64,000 bases of DNA from Laspinema sp963821735. GTDB taxonomy: Bacteria; Cyanobacteriota; Cyanobacteriia; Cyanobacteriales; Laspinemataceae. The stretch is taken from contig CAWGFK010000038.1 in NCBI GenBank assembly GCA_963821735.1, positions 27,218-91,217 on the forward strand, written 5' to 3'. This document shows, piece by piece, positions 44,461-54,425 of this stretch. A program made the position numbers and the translations under genes. A model generated the notes under the pieces. It was given only the letters and a program-made list of their open reading frames with translations. It did no database searches and was not told the origin of the DNA. Positions within the stretch are counted from its first letter, which is position 1. Every line of letters begins with the position of its first letter.

Positions 44461-45843
44461 ATGTCGGAATCGGCAGCAGTCTATGCAATGTCCAAGATAG
44501 CAGTATCGGTGATTATTCCTTGTTACAACCAAGGAGAGTTTGTTTTAGAGGCGATCGCCAGTGTCGAAAGCTGTCAAGACCCGGTTTATGAAATTTTAAT
44601 TGTTAATGATGGTTCCACTTCGCCGGTGACCCAAAAGGTGCTGACTTATCTCCAAGAAAAGGGCTATCAGGTGATTAACCAATCCAATCAAGGACTGGCT
44701 GCTGCCCGAAATACCGGCATCAAAAAGGCCCAGGGTCGTTATATTTTACCCTTGGATGCTGACAATAAAATTAAACCCGCCTATATTACCGAAGCTGTCG
44801 AAATTTTAGACGAACATCCGGAAGTGGGGGTGGTTTATGGCAATGCGGAATTATTTGGAGAAAAGACCGGGATTGTTGAGGTTCCGGACTTTGATATCAA
44901 TCGCCTGGTGGCGGGAAATTATATTGATGCCTGTGCGGTGTTTAGAAGAACGGTTTGGCAGGACTGTGGGGGGTATGATTCCCAGATTCCCCAAAAGTTA
45001 GGCTATGAAGATTGGGATTTTTGGCTAGGGGTTGCGGAGAAAGGTTGGCAATTTCACCATGTTTCTGAAGTGATGTATGAGTATCGCTTTCGGGCGAATT
45101 CAATGGTGAGTGCTTGTAATATTCCTGAGAATCGGCGGGAATTATTTCGCTATATTTGTAGCAAGCATATTGGGTTATATGCGACAAATTTCGCGAATAT
45201 TTTCGCTCAAAAAGAGTGTGAACGGTTAGAAGAACAGGAGAAAAACGAGGAAATTGCGGCCAATTTGAGCAAAACCGAGGTGAAATTAGCGGTTTTGCGA
45301 TCGCAATTGGAAGCAGCAGAAACCGAGTTACAAGTCCTCAGAACACAAGTCCAAGAAACGGAGGCATGGGACCCGAGGGCAAAAATAGCCGAGTTGGAGG
45401 AGGAACTCCAGGACTTGCAAGAGGAACTGGGGCGATCGCAGGGGGAAAACCAATCGTTAGCGTCTCAAATCCAGGATTTACAGCAGCAGTTGGCGCAATC
45501 TCGCGCTGATTTTGAGGTGCAACGGGAGGAAGCTGTGCGATCGTCTCAACACCAACAGCAGGAACTCGAACAAACCCGGATCCAGATGCAAGCACAACTG
45601 GATGAACTCACCCACCAGTCCCAACAGCAGACTGCCCAACTCCAGGCGGAGTGGGAGGGCCAACTTCAGGAGCGCGATCGCCTCCACCATCAACTCCAAT
45701 CCCAGATTGTACAGACTCAGGCCACCCTCGAACAAGCTCAACTGGAAATTGCAGCGATGCATACCAGTAAATTCTGGAAATTACGGACCCAATGGTTTAA
45801 GCTAAAACAAGCTTTCCGGATGACAAATCCGGTGAAGGGATGA
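44461..45843 (+). CDS. Family 2 glycosyltransferase with long coiled coil
   Basis: 460 residues. GT-A core in residues 1-230: VSVIIPCYNQGEFVLEAI, LIVNDGSTS, LPLDADNKI (DxD) and YEDWDFWLGV, typical of GT2. From residue 245 to 430 a coiled coil rich in Gln/Glu/Leu follows, then the terminal motif MHTSKFWKLRTQWFKLK. The same terminal motif occurs at the end of the preceding sulfotransferase, suggesting a common docking segment. Start could be ATG 44461 or 44488. It is 12 bp downstream of the preceding gene. Confidence 0.9.
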   Translation: MSESAAVYAMSKIAVSVIIPCYNQGEFVLEAIASVESCQDPVYEILIVNDGSTSPVTQKVLTYLQEKGYQVINQSNQGLAAARNTGIKKAQGRYILPLDADNKIKPAYITEAVEILDEHPEVGVVYGNAELFGEKTGIVEVPDFDINRLVAGNYIDACAVFRRTVWQDCGGYDSQIPQKLGYEDWDFWLGVAEKGWQFHHVSEVMYEYRFRANSMVSACNIPENRRELFRYICSKHIGLYATNFANIFAQKECERLEEQEKNEEIAANLSKTEVKLAVLRSQLEAAETELQVLRTQVQETEAWDPRAKIAELEEELQDLQEELGRSQGENQSLASQIQDLQQQLAQSRADFEVQREEAVRSSQHQQQELEQTRIQMQAQLDELTHQSQQQTAQLQAEWEGQLQERDRLHHQLQSQIVQTQATLEQAQLEIAAMHTSKFWKLRTQWFKLKQAFRMTNPVKG

Positions 45844-45944
45844 TGAATGTTAGTTCAAACCGCAGAGATGGAACATGAATTCATAAAAGTGTTGGTCAAT
45901 TTGAGCGGGAAATTTTAATCCGTTTCCCTCTCCCACCCCGATTT

Positions 45945-47858
45945 TTGAAAACCCCTGCACCCCGATCAAATCGAGAACGAATGCGAAACCATCCTCTGTC
46001 CCGAACCCTCGACAACTTATCCCGCGCCCAGCGGTTATCTAAACGGTTTTACGAAAAAGTAAAAACCCAAGGTGTCCGTTATGCTTTGGCGCGATTATTT
46101 CGGAAACTTTATTTTAAGCTTGATGATAATCCGCTTCCGGGTCCGGGCGCGCCGGAAGTCACTCATCCTTATGCGGATTATCATTTTTGGTTAGGTCAAA
46201 ATTCATCTCGGGCAGCAGATTTACGGCACAAAGCACAAACGTTACAGGTGTTTCAATATCAGCCGTTAATTAGCATTGTCATGCCGGTTTATAATACCCC
46301 GGAACTCTATTTGAGAATGGCACTAGATTCGGTGACTTCTCAGATTTATCCCCATTGGGAACTCTGTATCGCCGATGATGCTTCCACCGCTGACTATATT
46401 CGGCCTCTTTTAAAAGAATATGCGGAACGAGATGGGCGGATTAAGTTAGTATTTCGGGAGGAAAATGGTCATATTTCGGCGGCCTCTAATTCGGCGATCG
46501 CCTTGGCAACTGGGGACTATATTGCCCTCTTAGACCATGATGATATGCTCAATGCCGATGCCTTATATGAAATGGCTTTATGGCTGAATCTCCATCCCGA
46601 TGCGGATATGATTTATAGCGATGAAGATAAAGTAGATGACAGCAATATGCTGCGGGATCCGTTCTTTAAACCGGACTGGTGTCCTGATTCTTTTCTCTCG
46701 CGGATGTACACCTGCCACTTGGGATTGTATCGACGGGCGATCGTAGAGGAAATTGGCGGATTTAGAATCGGCTATGAAGGGTCCCAGGACTATGATTTTG
46801 TCTTAAGATTTACTGAAAAAACCGATAAAATTTATCATATTCCTAAAATTCTCTACCACTGGCGCATTCATCCGCAATCCACCGCCAGCGAGTTAGAAAC
46901 TAAAAACTATGCTGTTGATGCTGCCGAAAAAGCCATCACTGAAGCCTTAATCCGTCGGGGAGAACCGGGACGAGTCCTCCCCACTCCTGGAGGACACTGG
47001 ATTGTTCGCTATCATATCCAGGATTATCAGCGGGTTACGGTGATTATTCCCACCCGCAATTTAGGGTCAATTCTCAACACCTGCCTCACTTCAATTTTTG
47101 AGAAAACCACCTATCCGAATTATGAAGTGTTGGTCATCGATAATGGCAGTGATGAACCGGAAACCCTGGAGTTATTCAGTAAATGGCAAGCCAAAGAACC
47201 GGACCGATTTCGCTGCATTCAATATGATGTTCCCTTTAATTTCTCTAAGATTAATAATTATGCCGTAACCCAAGCTGAAGGCGAGTATTTGCTATTTTTA
47301 AATAACGATACTGAAGTGCTGGATGGGGACTGGATGACGGCGATGGTAGAACAGGTCCAACGTCCGACTATTGGGGCAGTTGGGGCGTTGTTGTTGTACC
47401 CGGATGATAGCATCCAACACGCCGGAGTGGTGATTGGATTAGGGGGAGTAGCGGATCACAGTCATAAGCATTTTCCATCCCAAGTTCCGGGATATTACTA
47501 TCAACTGAAGACGGTGAATAATTATTCCGCAGTCACTGCCGCTTGTTTGATGTGTCGTCGGGAGGTGTTTGAATCCGTGGGAGGGTTTAATGAGGAGGAT
47601 TTGAGTATTGCCTTTAATGATGTGGATTTGTGTTTGAAAATGTTGGAACAAGGCTATCGCAATCTCTATTTGCCTCATGTGGTTTTATACCACTATGAAT
47701 CAAAAAGTCGGGGATTTGAGGATACGCCGGAAAAAATTGCTCGGTTTTCTAAAGAGATTGACTATATGCGGAATCGTTGGAAAACGATCATTAAGCACGA
47801 TCCATGCTATAGTCCGAATTTAACTCGCGATCGCGAAGATTATAGCATCGGGATTTAA
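45945..47858 (+). CDS. Two-domain family 2 glycosyltransferase
   Basis: 637 residues with two GT2 modules. Module 1 (about 105-325): ISIVMPVYNTPELYLRMALD, CIADDASTAD, LLDHDDML. Module 2 (about 365-590): VTVIIPTRNLGSIL, VLVIDNGSDEP, LFLNNDTEVL and FNDVDLCLKM. Tandem GT2 proteins often build repeated glycan units. TTG 45945 opens the frame, but ATG 45981 is also possible, and the first 90 residues are a basic helical region with KRFYEKVKTQGVRYAL. Intact. Confidence 0.9.
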   Translation: MKTPAPRSNRERMRNHPLSRTLDNLSRAQRLSKRFYEKVKTQGVRYALARLFRKLYFKLDDNPLPGPGAPEVTHPYADYHFWLGQNSSRAADLRHKAQTLQVFQYQPLISIVMPVYNTPELYLRMALDSVTSQIYPHWELCIADDASTADYIRPLLKEYAERDGRIKLVFREENGHISAASNSAIALATGDYIALLDHDDMLNADALYEMALWLNLHPDADMIYSDEDKVDDSNMLRDPFFKPDWCPDSFLSRMYTCHLGLYRRAIVEEIGGFRIGYEGSQDYDFVLRFTEKTDKIYHIPKILYHWRIHPQSTASELETKNYAVDAAEKAITEALIRRGEPGRVLPTPGGHWIVRYHIQDYQRVTVIIPTRNLGSILNTCLTSIFEKTTYPNYEVLVIDNGSDEPETLELFSKWQAKEPDRFRCIQYDVPFNFSKINNYAVTQAEGEYLLFLNNDTEVLDGDWMTAMVEQVQRPTIGAVGALLLYPDDSIQHAGVVIGLGGVADHSHKHFPSQVPGYYYQLKTVNNYSAVTAACLMCRREVFESVGGFNEEDLSIAFNDVDLCLKMLEQGYRNLYLPHVVLYHYESKSRGFEDTPEKIARFSKEIDYMRNRWKTIIKHDPCYSPNLTRDREDYSIGI

Positions 47859-47911
47859 TCCAGTTGGGGTTGAGTTCAGAAATCCATGAGCATCAGGATG
47901 TAACCGCAGCG

Positions 47912-49178
47912 ATGAAAACGTTTAATACTTCCAATTTCAAGTCTTTTGCCAAAGCCTTGTTAGGTAGAAAAGATTTGCCTGTACCCAGTATCACTCCACC
48001 CTCGGAACCTTTTTTGTACTGCATTGATTCTCCTCAGTCTCAATCAGCTATATCAACAGCGTTTGTGATTGTCAGTGGGTGGATTGTGGGGCGTGAATCC
48101 AGTCAGATTGAAGATGTCATTCTCTGTAATGAAAACGATGATGTTTTCCCGTTAAACCGGGTCGATCGCCCGGATGTGCAATCCGCCTATCCCAATCGGA
48201 CTGGAGTCGGGTTTCAGGGCTTTCTTTTAACCCGTCAGCTTACCCGAGGAACCTCTTGGTTTATTCAGTTTTGGATGGATGAGGAACTTTATCGGTTCCC
48301 CATTGATTTGTTTGTATTGGGAGAGTTGTGCGAGGATTTGTCGCAGCAAAAACAATCTAAGTTAGCCAAAATTCGACCGATTTTGCAATGTCCGGTTTGT
48401 AGCAGCGATCGCCTAGAAGAACACAACTCAGTTCTCTCCTGTTCTAACTGTGGTTCAGAATTCCAGTTCAATTCCAACCACTATAACTTCCTGAATCCCC
48501 AATTAACCGAATATGGAAAGGTTAAATCAACCGCTTCTATTTCCGCCAATGATTATGACCCCATTACCCTCAAGTTAATTAAACAGCTTTCCAGTGGCTT
48601 AATTTTGGATAATGGCTGCGGGTTAAGAAAGATTTATTATCCCAACGTCGTTAATTTAGAAATTGTTGATTATCCCACCACTGATGTGGTTAGTATCGGG
48701 GAAAAACTGCCGTTTAAATCTAATGTATTTGATGCGGTTTTTTCCCTCGGTGGTGTTAGAACACGTTAAAAACCCATTTGAATGTGCCCAAGAAATTACT
48801 CGCGTACTCAAACCCGGAGGGACACTGTATGCAGCCGTTCCTTTTCTCCAGCCGTTTCATGGTTATCCGGATCATTACTATAACATGACCAGCAGTGGCC
48901 TGAAAAACCTGTTTAGCGAGTTAGAAGCCCTGGAATGTACCGTGGAACTCCCCGGGTTACCCATCGCCGCTTTAACTTGGTTTCTCAATTCTTATGTCCG
49001 AGGGTTACCTCAACCCATTGCTGAACAGTTTAAAGAGATGAAAATAGGGGACTTGTTAGCTCATCCGGACAGCTACTTGCACCAAGATTTTGTCACGTCT
49101 CTCCATCCCAAAACTAATGAAGAATTAGCTTCTTGTAATTATTTGATTGCTAAGAAACCTTACCCATCTTCTTTCTAA
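47912..49178 (+). pseudogene. Zn-ribbon methyltransferase, one frameshift
   Basis: Starting at ATG 47912, a 130-residue N-terminal domain is followed by a Trm112-like zinc ribbon (CPVCSSDRLEEH...CSNCGSEFQF) and a SAM methyltransferase. At about 48738-48750, within TTTTTTCCC, one extra base breaks the frame: read one way it ends SLGGVRTR, read the other it gives SVVLEHVKNPFECAQEI, the usual methyltransferase helix. The 3' half (to TAA 49178) is complete. With one base removed the protein is about 422 residues. Probably methylates a sugar or lipid carrier. Confidence 0.83.
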
Positions 49179-49249
49179 AAAAGGAAAATGATGACCCGTA
49201 CTACGATCCTGACGCCTTAAATCCTCAAAACTATTTGAGATTCCCAGGA

Positions 49250-49317
49250 CAAGAAACCGGGTTTTTAGCCAAAATTCAGTGTTCAATAGCAAAAATTGGG
49301 TGAAAAACCCGGTTTCC
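49250..49317. repeat. GAAACCGGGTTTTT inverted repeat pair
   Basis: ACAAGAAACCGGGTTTTTAG at about 49250-49269 and GAAAAACCCGGTTTCC at about 49302-49317 are inverted relative to each other, with about 35 bp between. Same word family as 16074-16220 and 20150-20470. It separates two polysaccharide genes and may form a terminator hairpin. Confidence 0.7.
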
Positions 49318-49381
49318 AACCTGACTGTACCGGCGTCCTATTCTTAACCGATGTCATTGGCGCTCATACTTGAACTCAACC

Positions 49382-50128
49382 ATGCCAGATTTTTTGATTA
49401 TTGGAACCCAAAAAGGAGGGACAACCTCTCTCTATCATTACTTAACTCAACATCCCCAAGTTTTTCCAGCAGCTCAAAAAGAAGTTCATTTTTTTACATT
49501 CAATTTTCATCACGGAATTGACTGGTATCACCAACAATTTCCGCCCCGAGAATCGCACCTTGGAATGCTGACGGGAGAAGCGAGTCCTTATTATTTATTT
49601 CATCCCTTAGTTCCCCACAGGGTTAAGGATTTATTTCCCCAGGTTAAGCTGATTGTGTTGCTGAGAAATCCTGTAAAAAGAGCCTGGTCTCATTATAATC
49701 ATGAAGTGCGCTTGGGATTTGAGACCCTTTCTTTTGCGGAGGCGATCGCCCAAGAACCAGCCCGACTCGCTGGGGAATTAGAAAAAATGTGGGCTGACCC
49801 TAACTATTATAGTTACAATCATCAACATTACACCTATTTATCCCGGGGAATTTATGGGAATCAACTCAAAAGTTGGATGGAACTTTTCCCCAAAGAGCAA
49901 TTCTTAATCCTTTCAAGTGAAGCCTTTTATGCTAATCCTACGGCCACCCTTGCGGAAACTTTGGCATTTTTAGGGTTACCCCCGATGGAAATTGCCGACT
50001 ATCCCAAGTACAATGCGGGAGAGTATGCCACCCTGCCGGATGGACTCCAATCCACCTTGCATCAATATTTTCAGCCGCATAACCAGCAGCTTGTGGATGA
50101 ATTTTCTCTCAATTTTTCTTGGGATTAA
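49382..50128 (+). CDS. Sulfotransferase family protein
   Basis: 248 residues from ATG 49382. The 5'-phosphosulfate loop is LIIGTQKGGTTSLYHYL; the 3'-phosphate-binding element is IVLLRNPVKRAWSHYNHEV; a family-typical FLILSSEAFYANP and final AGEYATLPDG follow. This corresponds to the heparan-sulfate-type sulfotransferase fold, transferring sulfate from PAPS to a glycan hydroxyl. Intact. Two sulfotransferases in the cluster point to a sulfated surface polysaccharide. Confidence 0.9.
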   Translation: MPDFLIIGTQKGGTTSLYHYLTQHPQVFPAAQKEVHFFTFNFHHGIDWYHQQFPPRESHLGMLTGEASPYYLFHPLVPHRVKDLFPQVKLIVLLRNPVKRAWSHYNHEVRLGFETLSFAEAIAQEPARLAGELEKMWADPNYYSYNHQHYTYLSRGIYGNQLKSWMELFPKEQFLILSSEAFYANPTATLAETLAFLGLPPMEIADYPKYNAGEYATLPDGLQSTLHQYFQPHNQQLVDEFSLNFSWD

Positions 50129-50248
50129 ATCACCAGAATGTGGTAAAAGAATGCGGGGGATGGTCATCCCGGTAGAACACCGGGGTGAAGGATGAATCAT
50201 CAAAGTTCGCTTGAATGTTGTCTCATAAGGGAGGTAAATGCCACCGCA

Positions 50249-50956
50249 ATGGAAAAACCCAATCACGGCATTGACTATGAAGGGACCTGGGATGCTTATG
50301 CCGAAATGTGGCAAGAGTTGCATCCTGAACTCGATCGCATTGGCGATGAATGGATTGGCAAAGGGGCGGGCGCTGCTAGTACCGGTAGCGGAATTGAAAC
50401 CCTGATTGAACAGCGCTTCATTCAGCCTTATATCGGGCAGGAACATCGGGTTTTAGAAATCGGTGTGGGGGTGGCAAAACCGGCGCATTGTTGCTTAAAC
50501 ACTGCAAAACGCTCATCTGTGCGGATATTTCTAGAAAATGCTAGAGGCCACGCGATCGCACCTCGGGGCGATCGCGTTAGCTATCTCAAACTCGATGGAC
50601 TGACTTTAAAGGCGCTCGAACCCCATTCCGTTGATGTCTGTTTTTGTTACGATACGATGGTACATTTAGAACCTCGCGATATCTTCAATTATCTGACTCA
50701 AATTCCGGCCTTACTGCAAGGCGATCGCCTCTGTGTCTTTCACCATACCAACATTCTTAGCGAGTTAGGTTGGCAAAAGTTTTTGAGTGAATGGCATCTC
50801 AATTTAAGAGGACAACGGCATGGTTCAGCCTTTTCTGTGATGACTGATCACATCATGGAAAAATTTCTCACCCATCTCAATTATGAAATTCTAGTCAAAG
50901 ACACTCAGTCGGTTCCCCGAGATTGCGTTTGGGTCTGCAAAGCCCCAATCGTTTAA
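50249..50956 (+). CDS. SAM methyltransferase with masked indels
   Basis: About 235 residues from ATG 50249 (another ATG at 50192 is in frame). The ends are clearly methyltransferase: HPELDRIGDEWIGKG, VLEIGVGV, then GDRVSYLKLDGLTLK, CFCYDTMVHLEPRDIF. Between them (50467-50570) the translation is aberrant. Reading the next frame there gives GGKTGALLLKHCKTLICADI and a helix, as expected for motif I and motif II. Three missing bases, in GGGGG (50467-50471), AAAA (50535-50538) and GGGG (50565-50568), would explain it, and they cancel so the frame stays open. As written, the SAM-binding loop is damaged. Confidence 0.8.
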   Translation: MEKPNHGIDYEGTWDAYAEMWQELHPELDRIGDEWIGKGAGAASTGSGIETLIEQRFIQPYIGQEHRVLEIGVGVAKPAHCCLNTAKRSSVRIFLENARGHAIAPRGDRVSYLKLDGLTLKALEPHSVDVCFCYDTMVHLEPRDIFNYLTQIPALLQGDRLCVFHHTNILSELGWQKFLSEWHLNLRGQRHGSAFSVMTDHIMEKFLTHLNYEILVKDTQSVPRDCVWVCKAPIV

Positions 50957-51063
50957 CATCTCCCCCTCGTAAGATTAGGAACAAAAGGTGGTTAACTTTT
51001 TGTTCCTAATCTTAATTTTTTCCCCTTATTTATTGTTTACCATAACCGTTGCAATTATAGCTC

Positions 51064-52304
51064 ATGCGAATTCTCTTTCTGCATCCTAACTTTCCGGCCC
51101 AGTTTCGTCATTTAGCCACCGTCTTAGGCAGCAATCCTAACAATCAAGTTGTTTTTGGCACCAAAAATGAACGCCCTGAATGGGTGATTCCTGGGTCAAA
51201 AAAGCCTTGTTTTCGCCCAGTCGAGACCCTCATCCTGGCACTCACCATTATGTTCGTCCCCTGGAAAGTGCCGTGATTTATGGACAAGCGGTTTATCGTA
51301 TGGCGGAACAACTCAAAACCCAAGGATTTGTCCCCGATGTAATTTATGGTCATTCCGGTTGGGGTCCGACGACATTTGCCAAGGATATCTATCCGGAAAC
51401 CCCGTTAATGTGTTACTTTGAATGGTATTATCATGCCTACGGATCTGATGCCAATTTTGACCCCAAAGACCCCTTAAATGCGGATGATGTAGCTCGAATT
51501 CGCGTCAAAAATGCGCCCATTTTAATTGATTTAGCCTCTTGCGATTGGGGAGTCTCTCCGACTTATTGGCAGCGATCGCAATTTCCCCCGGAATTTCATA
51601 GCAAACTCTCCGTCGTTCATGATGGCGTGGATACGGAATTTTTCAAACCTGACCCGGGTGCAAAATTAGTCCTCCCTAATCTGGATTTATCCCATGTCGA
51701 TGAACTCGTTACTTATGTGGCGCGAGGCATGGAACCCTATCGCGGATTTCCTGAATTTATCGAAGCAGTGGGTTATATTCAGGAACGCCGTCCGAATTGT
51801 CATGTTGTCGTCGTCGGTTCCGATCGCGTTTGCTATGGCAAATCCCTCCCCAATGGGGAAACCTACAAAGACTATATGCTCAAAAAAGTCCCCCTCGATT
51901 TAACCCGAGTTCACTTTGTCGGTTCCTTGCCTTATGGATTATATTTAAAAGTCATTCAAGCATCGGACGTCCATATTTATCTCACGCGACCCTTTGTATT
52001 ATCTTGGTCCATGATTGAATCCCTCTCCACAGGTTGCTTAGTCTTGGGGTCCCACACCCAACCTGTCCGAGAAGTCATCACCGATGGGGAAAATGGACTA
52101 CTCGTAGACTTTTTCTCTCCCAAACAAATCGCAGATCGCGTGGATGAAGTCTTCAATCATCCCACTCGCATGGCAGAGATTCGTAAAAAAGCCCGGGAAA
52201 CGGCGATCGAACGGTATGCGATGCCTACCTTACTCAAGCGCCATATTCAACTCATTGAAGATGTCGCCAGTGGTGTTTTAAACAACAAAAGTTTCACTGC
52301 TTGA
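51064..52304 (+). pseudogene. Family 4 glycosyltransferase, one frameshift
   Basis: Begins MRILFLHPNFPAQFRHLATV (typical GT4 start). At about 51193, a G run is one base short: restoring it converts PGSKKPCF into PGVKKALFSPSRD and joins the long downstream frame. That part shows VVHDGVDTEFF, YVARGMEPYRGFPEFIEAV, VVVVGSDRVCYG and LSWSMIESLSTGCLVLGSHT, the GT-B C-terminal nucleotide-sugar site. Restored length is about 413 residues. It is the last gene of the plus-strand polysaccharide cluster. Confidence 0.85.
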
Positions 52305-52308
52305 AGCT

Positions 52309-52336
52309 GTAGGGGCGATTCGCGAATCGCCCCTAC
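52309..52336. terminator. 28-bp perfect palindrome between convergent genes
   Basis: GTAGGGGCGATTCGCGAATC continuing to its exact complement, with no loop. It lies 5 bases after the glycosyltransferase stop and 39 bases before the end of the minus-strand gene, a good site for a shared terminator. Its GTAGGGGCG tips match other palindromes at 28617 and 36474. Confidence 0.7.
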
Positions 52337-52374
52337 ATTGAGGGTGAATTCTCCATTTTAGGATTGGGGCACGA

Positions 52375-52959
52375 TTAGGAATATTCGGTGATCCAAGTCT
52401 TGATTCTATCTTCTAAGTTGCCAATATCTTCGGGGCAAAGTTGGCGAATTCGGTCATACCGGCGCGCCGCTTCTTCCGCGAGGGGTTTGCGCCCTTCTCC
52501 CGGTGCATCTAATAACCTGCGCTGTTGAGAAAAGGGCAAAAAGTAAGTTTCTTTAGGATTAATTTCTTGGCGAATGACCTGCCAATTATAATCCGGTGGT
52601 AAATCTTGACCCGCTAAAACCCAAACTTCAATTTCTTGCCACGCATTTTCAGCTAAAAATAACCGGCGATTCCCTAAAATTTTATGAGCTTTCGTTTCCA
52701 GTTTATCGAGTGCAACTTTTCGCCCCTCCTTTCCATCGCGATCGACACAAAGTAAAAATAAATCGACCATCGGATACTGATTAATAATACTTTCAATATT
52801 TTCCCATTTTAACGCCTCACTGACACCTCCCAAGAGAGGGTCTTGGCAAATTCTTATTTTAGCGCTAGGTTTACCCAAACTTTTCATCAAGGCAGTGATG
52901 ATAGGTTTGAGCATATATTGGTCCTTGCGAAAGTCTTCGGGAATGACTAAAACCCTCAT
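52375..52959 (-). CDS. TOPRIM-like protein paired with ATPase
   Basis: 194 residues, complete. Two features suggest a TOPRIM-type metal site: an early acidic position in VLVIPEDFRKD and a later LFLLCVDRDGKEGR (DxD). The C-terminal half is basic and helical, with LDAPGEGRKPLAEEAARRYD. The start overlaps the stop of the upstream ATPase gene by four bases (52956-52959). ATPase plus small TOPRIM or DUF4276-like pairs occur in defence modules related to OLD and PARIS; the exact family here is not recognised. No signal peptide. Confidence 0.7.
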   Translation of the reverse strand: MRVLVIPEDFRKDQYMLKPIITALMKSLGKPSAKIRICQDPLLGGVSEALKWENIESIINQYPMVDLFLLCVDRDGKEGRKVALDKLETKAHKILGNRRLFLAENAWQEIEVWVLAGQDLPPDYNWQVIRQEINPKETYFLPFSQQRRLLDAPGEGRKPLAEEAARRYDRIRQLCPEDIGNLEDRIKTWITEYS

Positions 52960-54245
52960 TCTTCCCCCTCATCACTCATAAATTCCATCACATTCTCTAA
53001 CCAAGCTGATTCGTGGAGGTGGGCGAGGGTTTGTTTTTTCAAAACTTCTTGAGCATTCGGGATATCTAAAATTCGGATAATTTTGGCATCGGGTCTATTT
53101 TCTAAACGGTAGGTTAACGAGACCGACTCTAAGAGATTAGGACTTAAAAGTTTGAGTAATTGGGAGGAATGAGTGGTGGCAATCATTTGGATTTTGCCTT
53201 GAGAGACTTGCCGTTCAATCAGTTGCAGTAAGAGATGTAACCGAGTGGGATGGATGCCATTATCTAATTCTTCAAAAAAGTAGAGTTTTGCCGGAGATGA
53301 ACCGAGTAAGGCGGCTATCATGGCTAGAAATCTCAGAGTTCCATCGGAAGCACTGTAGGCGGATATTTTTTGTCCACTCTCTTCGGATTAGGGTTAATAA
53401 AATTTTTCCGGTAAAATCTGATGGGAACTCAAAATCTTGAGCATCCATTGGGGTGAGTTCCTGTATCCACTCCAGGAGGATGGCCTTTTTTTGGGGGTCT
53501 TGACAATATCAAACAAGACAGAGGAGAGATTTTCGCCGCGATCGCCTAAAATAGTTTGTCCCGGAACTGACGGCAACCGGATCGCTTCTGGATTCAGATC
53601 GAGAAAATGTATATCCTTGAGAGTGTTTATACATTGTTCTGAGATAGATAAAATGTAGGTCCAGCGATCTTCTGCAAAATGCTCGGTAACTATATAAGAG
53701 ATTAATCTGGAAACGTTGATTTCTGTGAATTGTGAAACAGCAGGTTTGCCAGGAGATAACGTCAATTTATAACAACTTCCATCCTCAGTTTTGGTCTGGA
53801 GATATTCCTCTGAACTCTCTTTAATTAAAGTGCATTTAAAAACCGGATTCGGGAAATTGTTAAGGTGGAGCTTTTCTTCAAAAATTTGGGGACCTTTGCC
53901 ACTCGGACTTGGATTTACTGTAATGCTATATATAGCTTCTTGCTGTTGCTCTTGATACTCAACTGTAAATTCCACTTCCAATGTAAACGTTTCAGAATTC
54001 AAAAACGTAACTTCTCGTGTCCCTCCACGAATTCCGCGCCATTGTAAAACGCCCCCTTCTACATATTTTTCGCCCATTATTTCGGCGAGATTATAGCCGC
54101 GAGCAATGCCATGCAGAAAACGGAGAGCATCTCTAATATTACTTTTTCCAGAGGCATTGGTTCCAATTAACAGCGTGAAAGGACTGAGAATGAGTTCAGC
54201 ATCTTGAAAATTCTTAAAGTTTTTTAGACGGATTTTTTTTAGCAT
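52956..54245 (-). pseudogene. AAA (ABC-like) ATPase, two frameshifts
   Basis: The N-terminal frame (from 54245) begins MLKKIRLKNFKNFQDAELIL with Walker A LIGTNASGKSN, typical of SMC/RecF/OLD-like ATPases. The C-terminal frame (to 52956) holds YFFEELDNGIHPTRLHLL (Walker B plus D-loop) and MIATTHSSQLLKLL (switch His). Two shifts separate them: about 53486-53497 in a CCCCCAAAAAAA run and about 53375-53388. Reading across gives ILLEWIQELTPMDAQDF and then SGQKISAYSASDGTLRFLAM, a normal ABC signature region. Restored protein is about 430 residues. Confidence 0.8.
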
Positions 54246-54425
54246 AAATCATTGAATGTCTATCTAGGTTATGATAAAAATTGCTGAGATTGATTACAAC
54301 ATTTTTGGAAATTGCAAATATTCTGATCCTCGCTGTAGTCCAACTTGTCTTGATGTGAGAGAAATGATTATTGCTCCAATCTATCCTTTTTAAATAGATT
54401 GGAGCAAAGTTTTTATAAATCCTGA

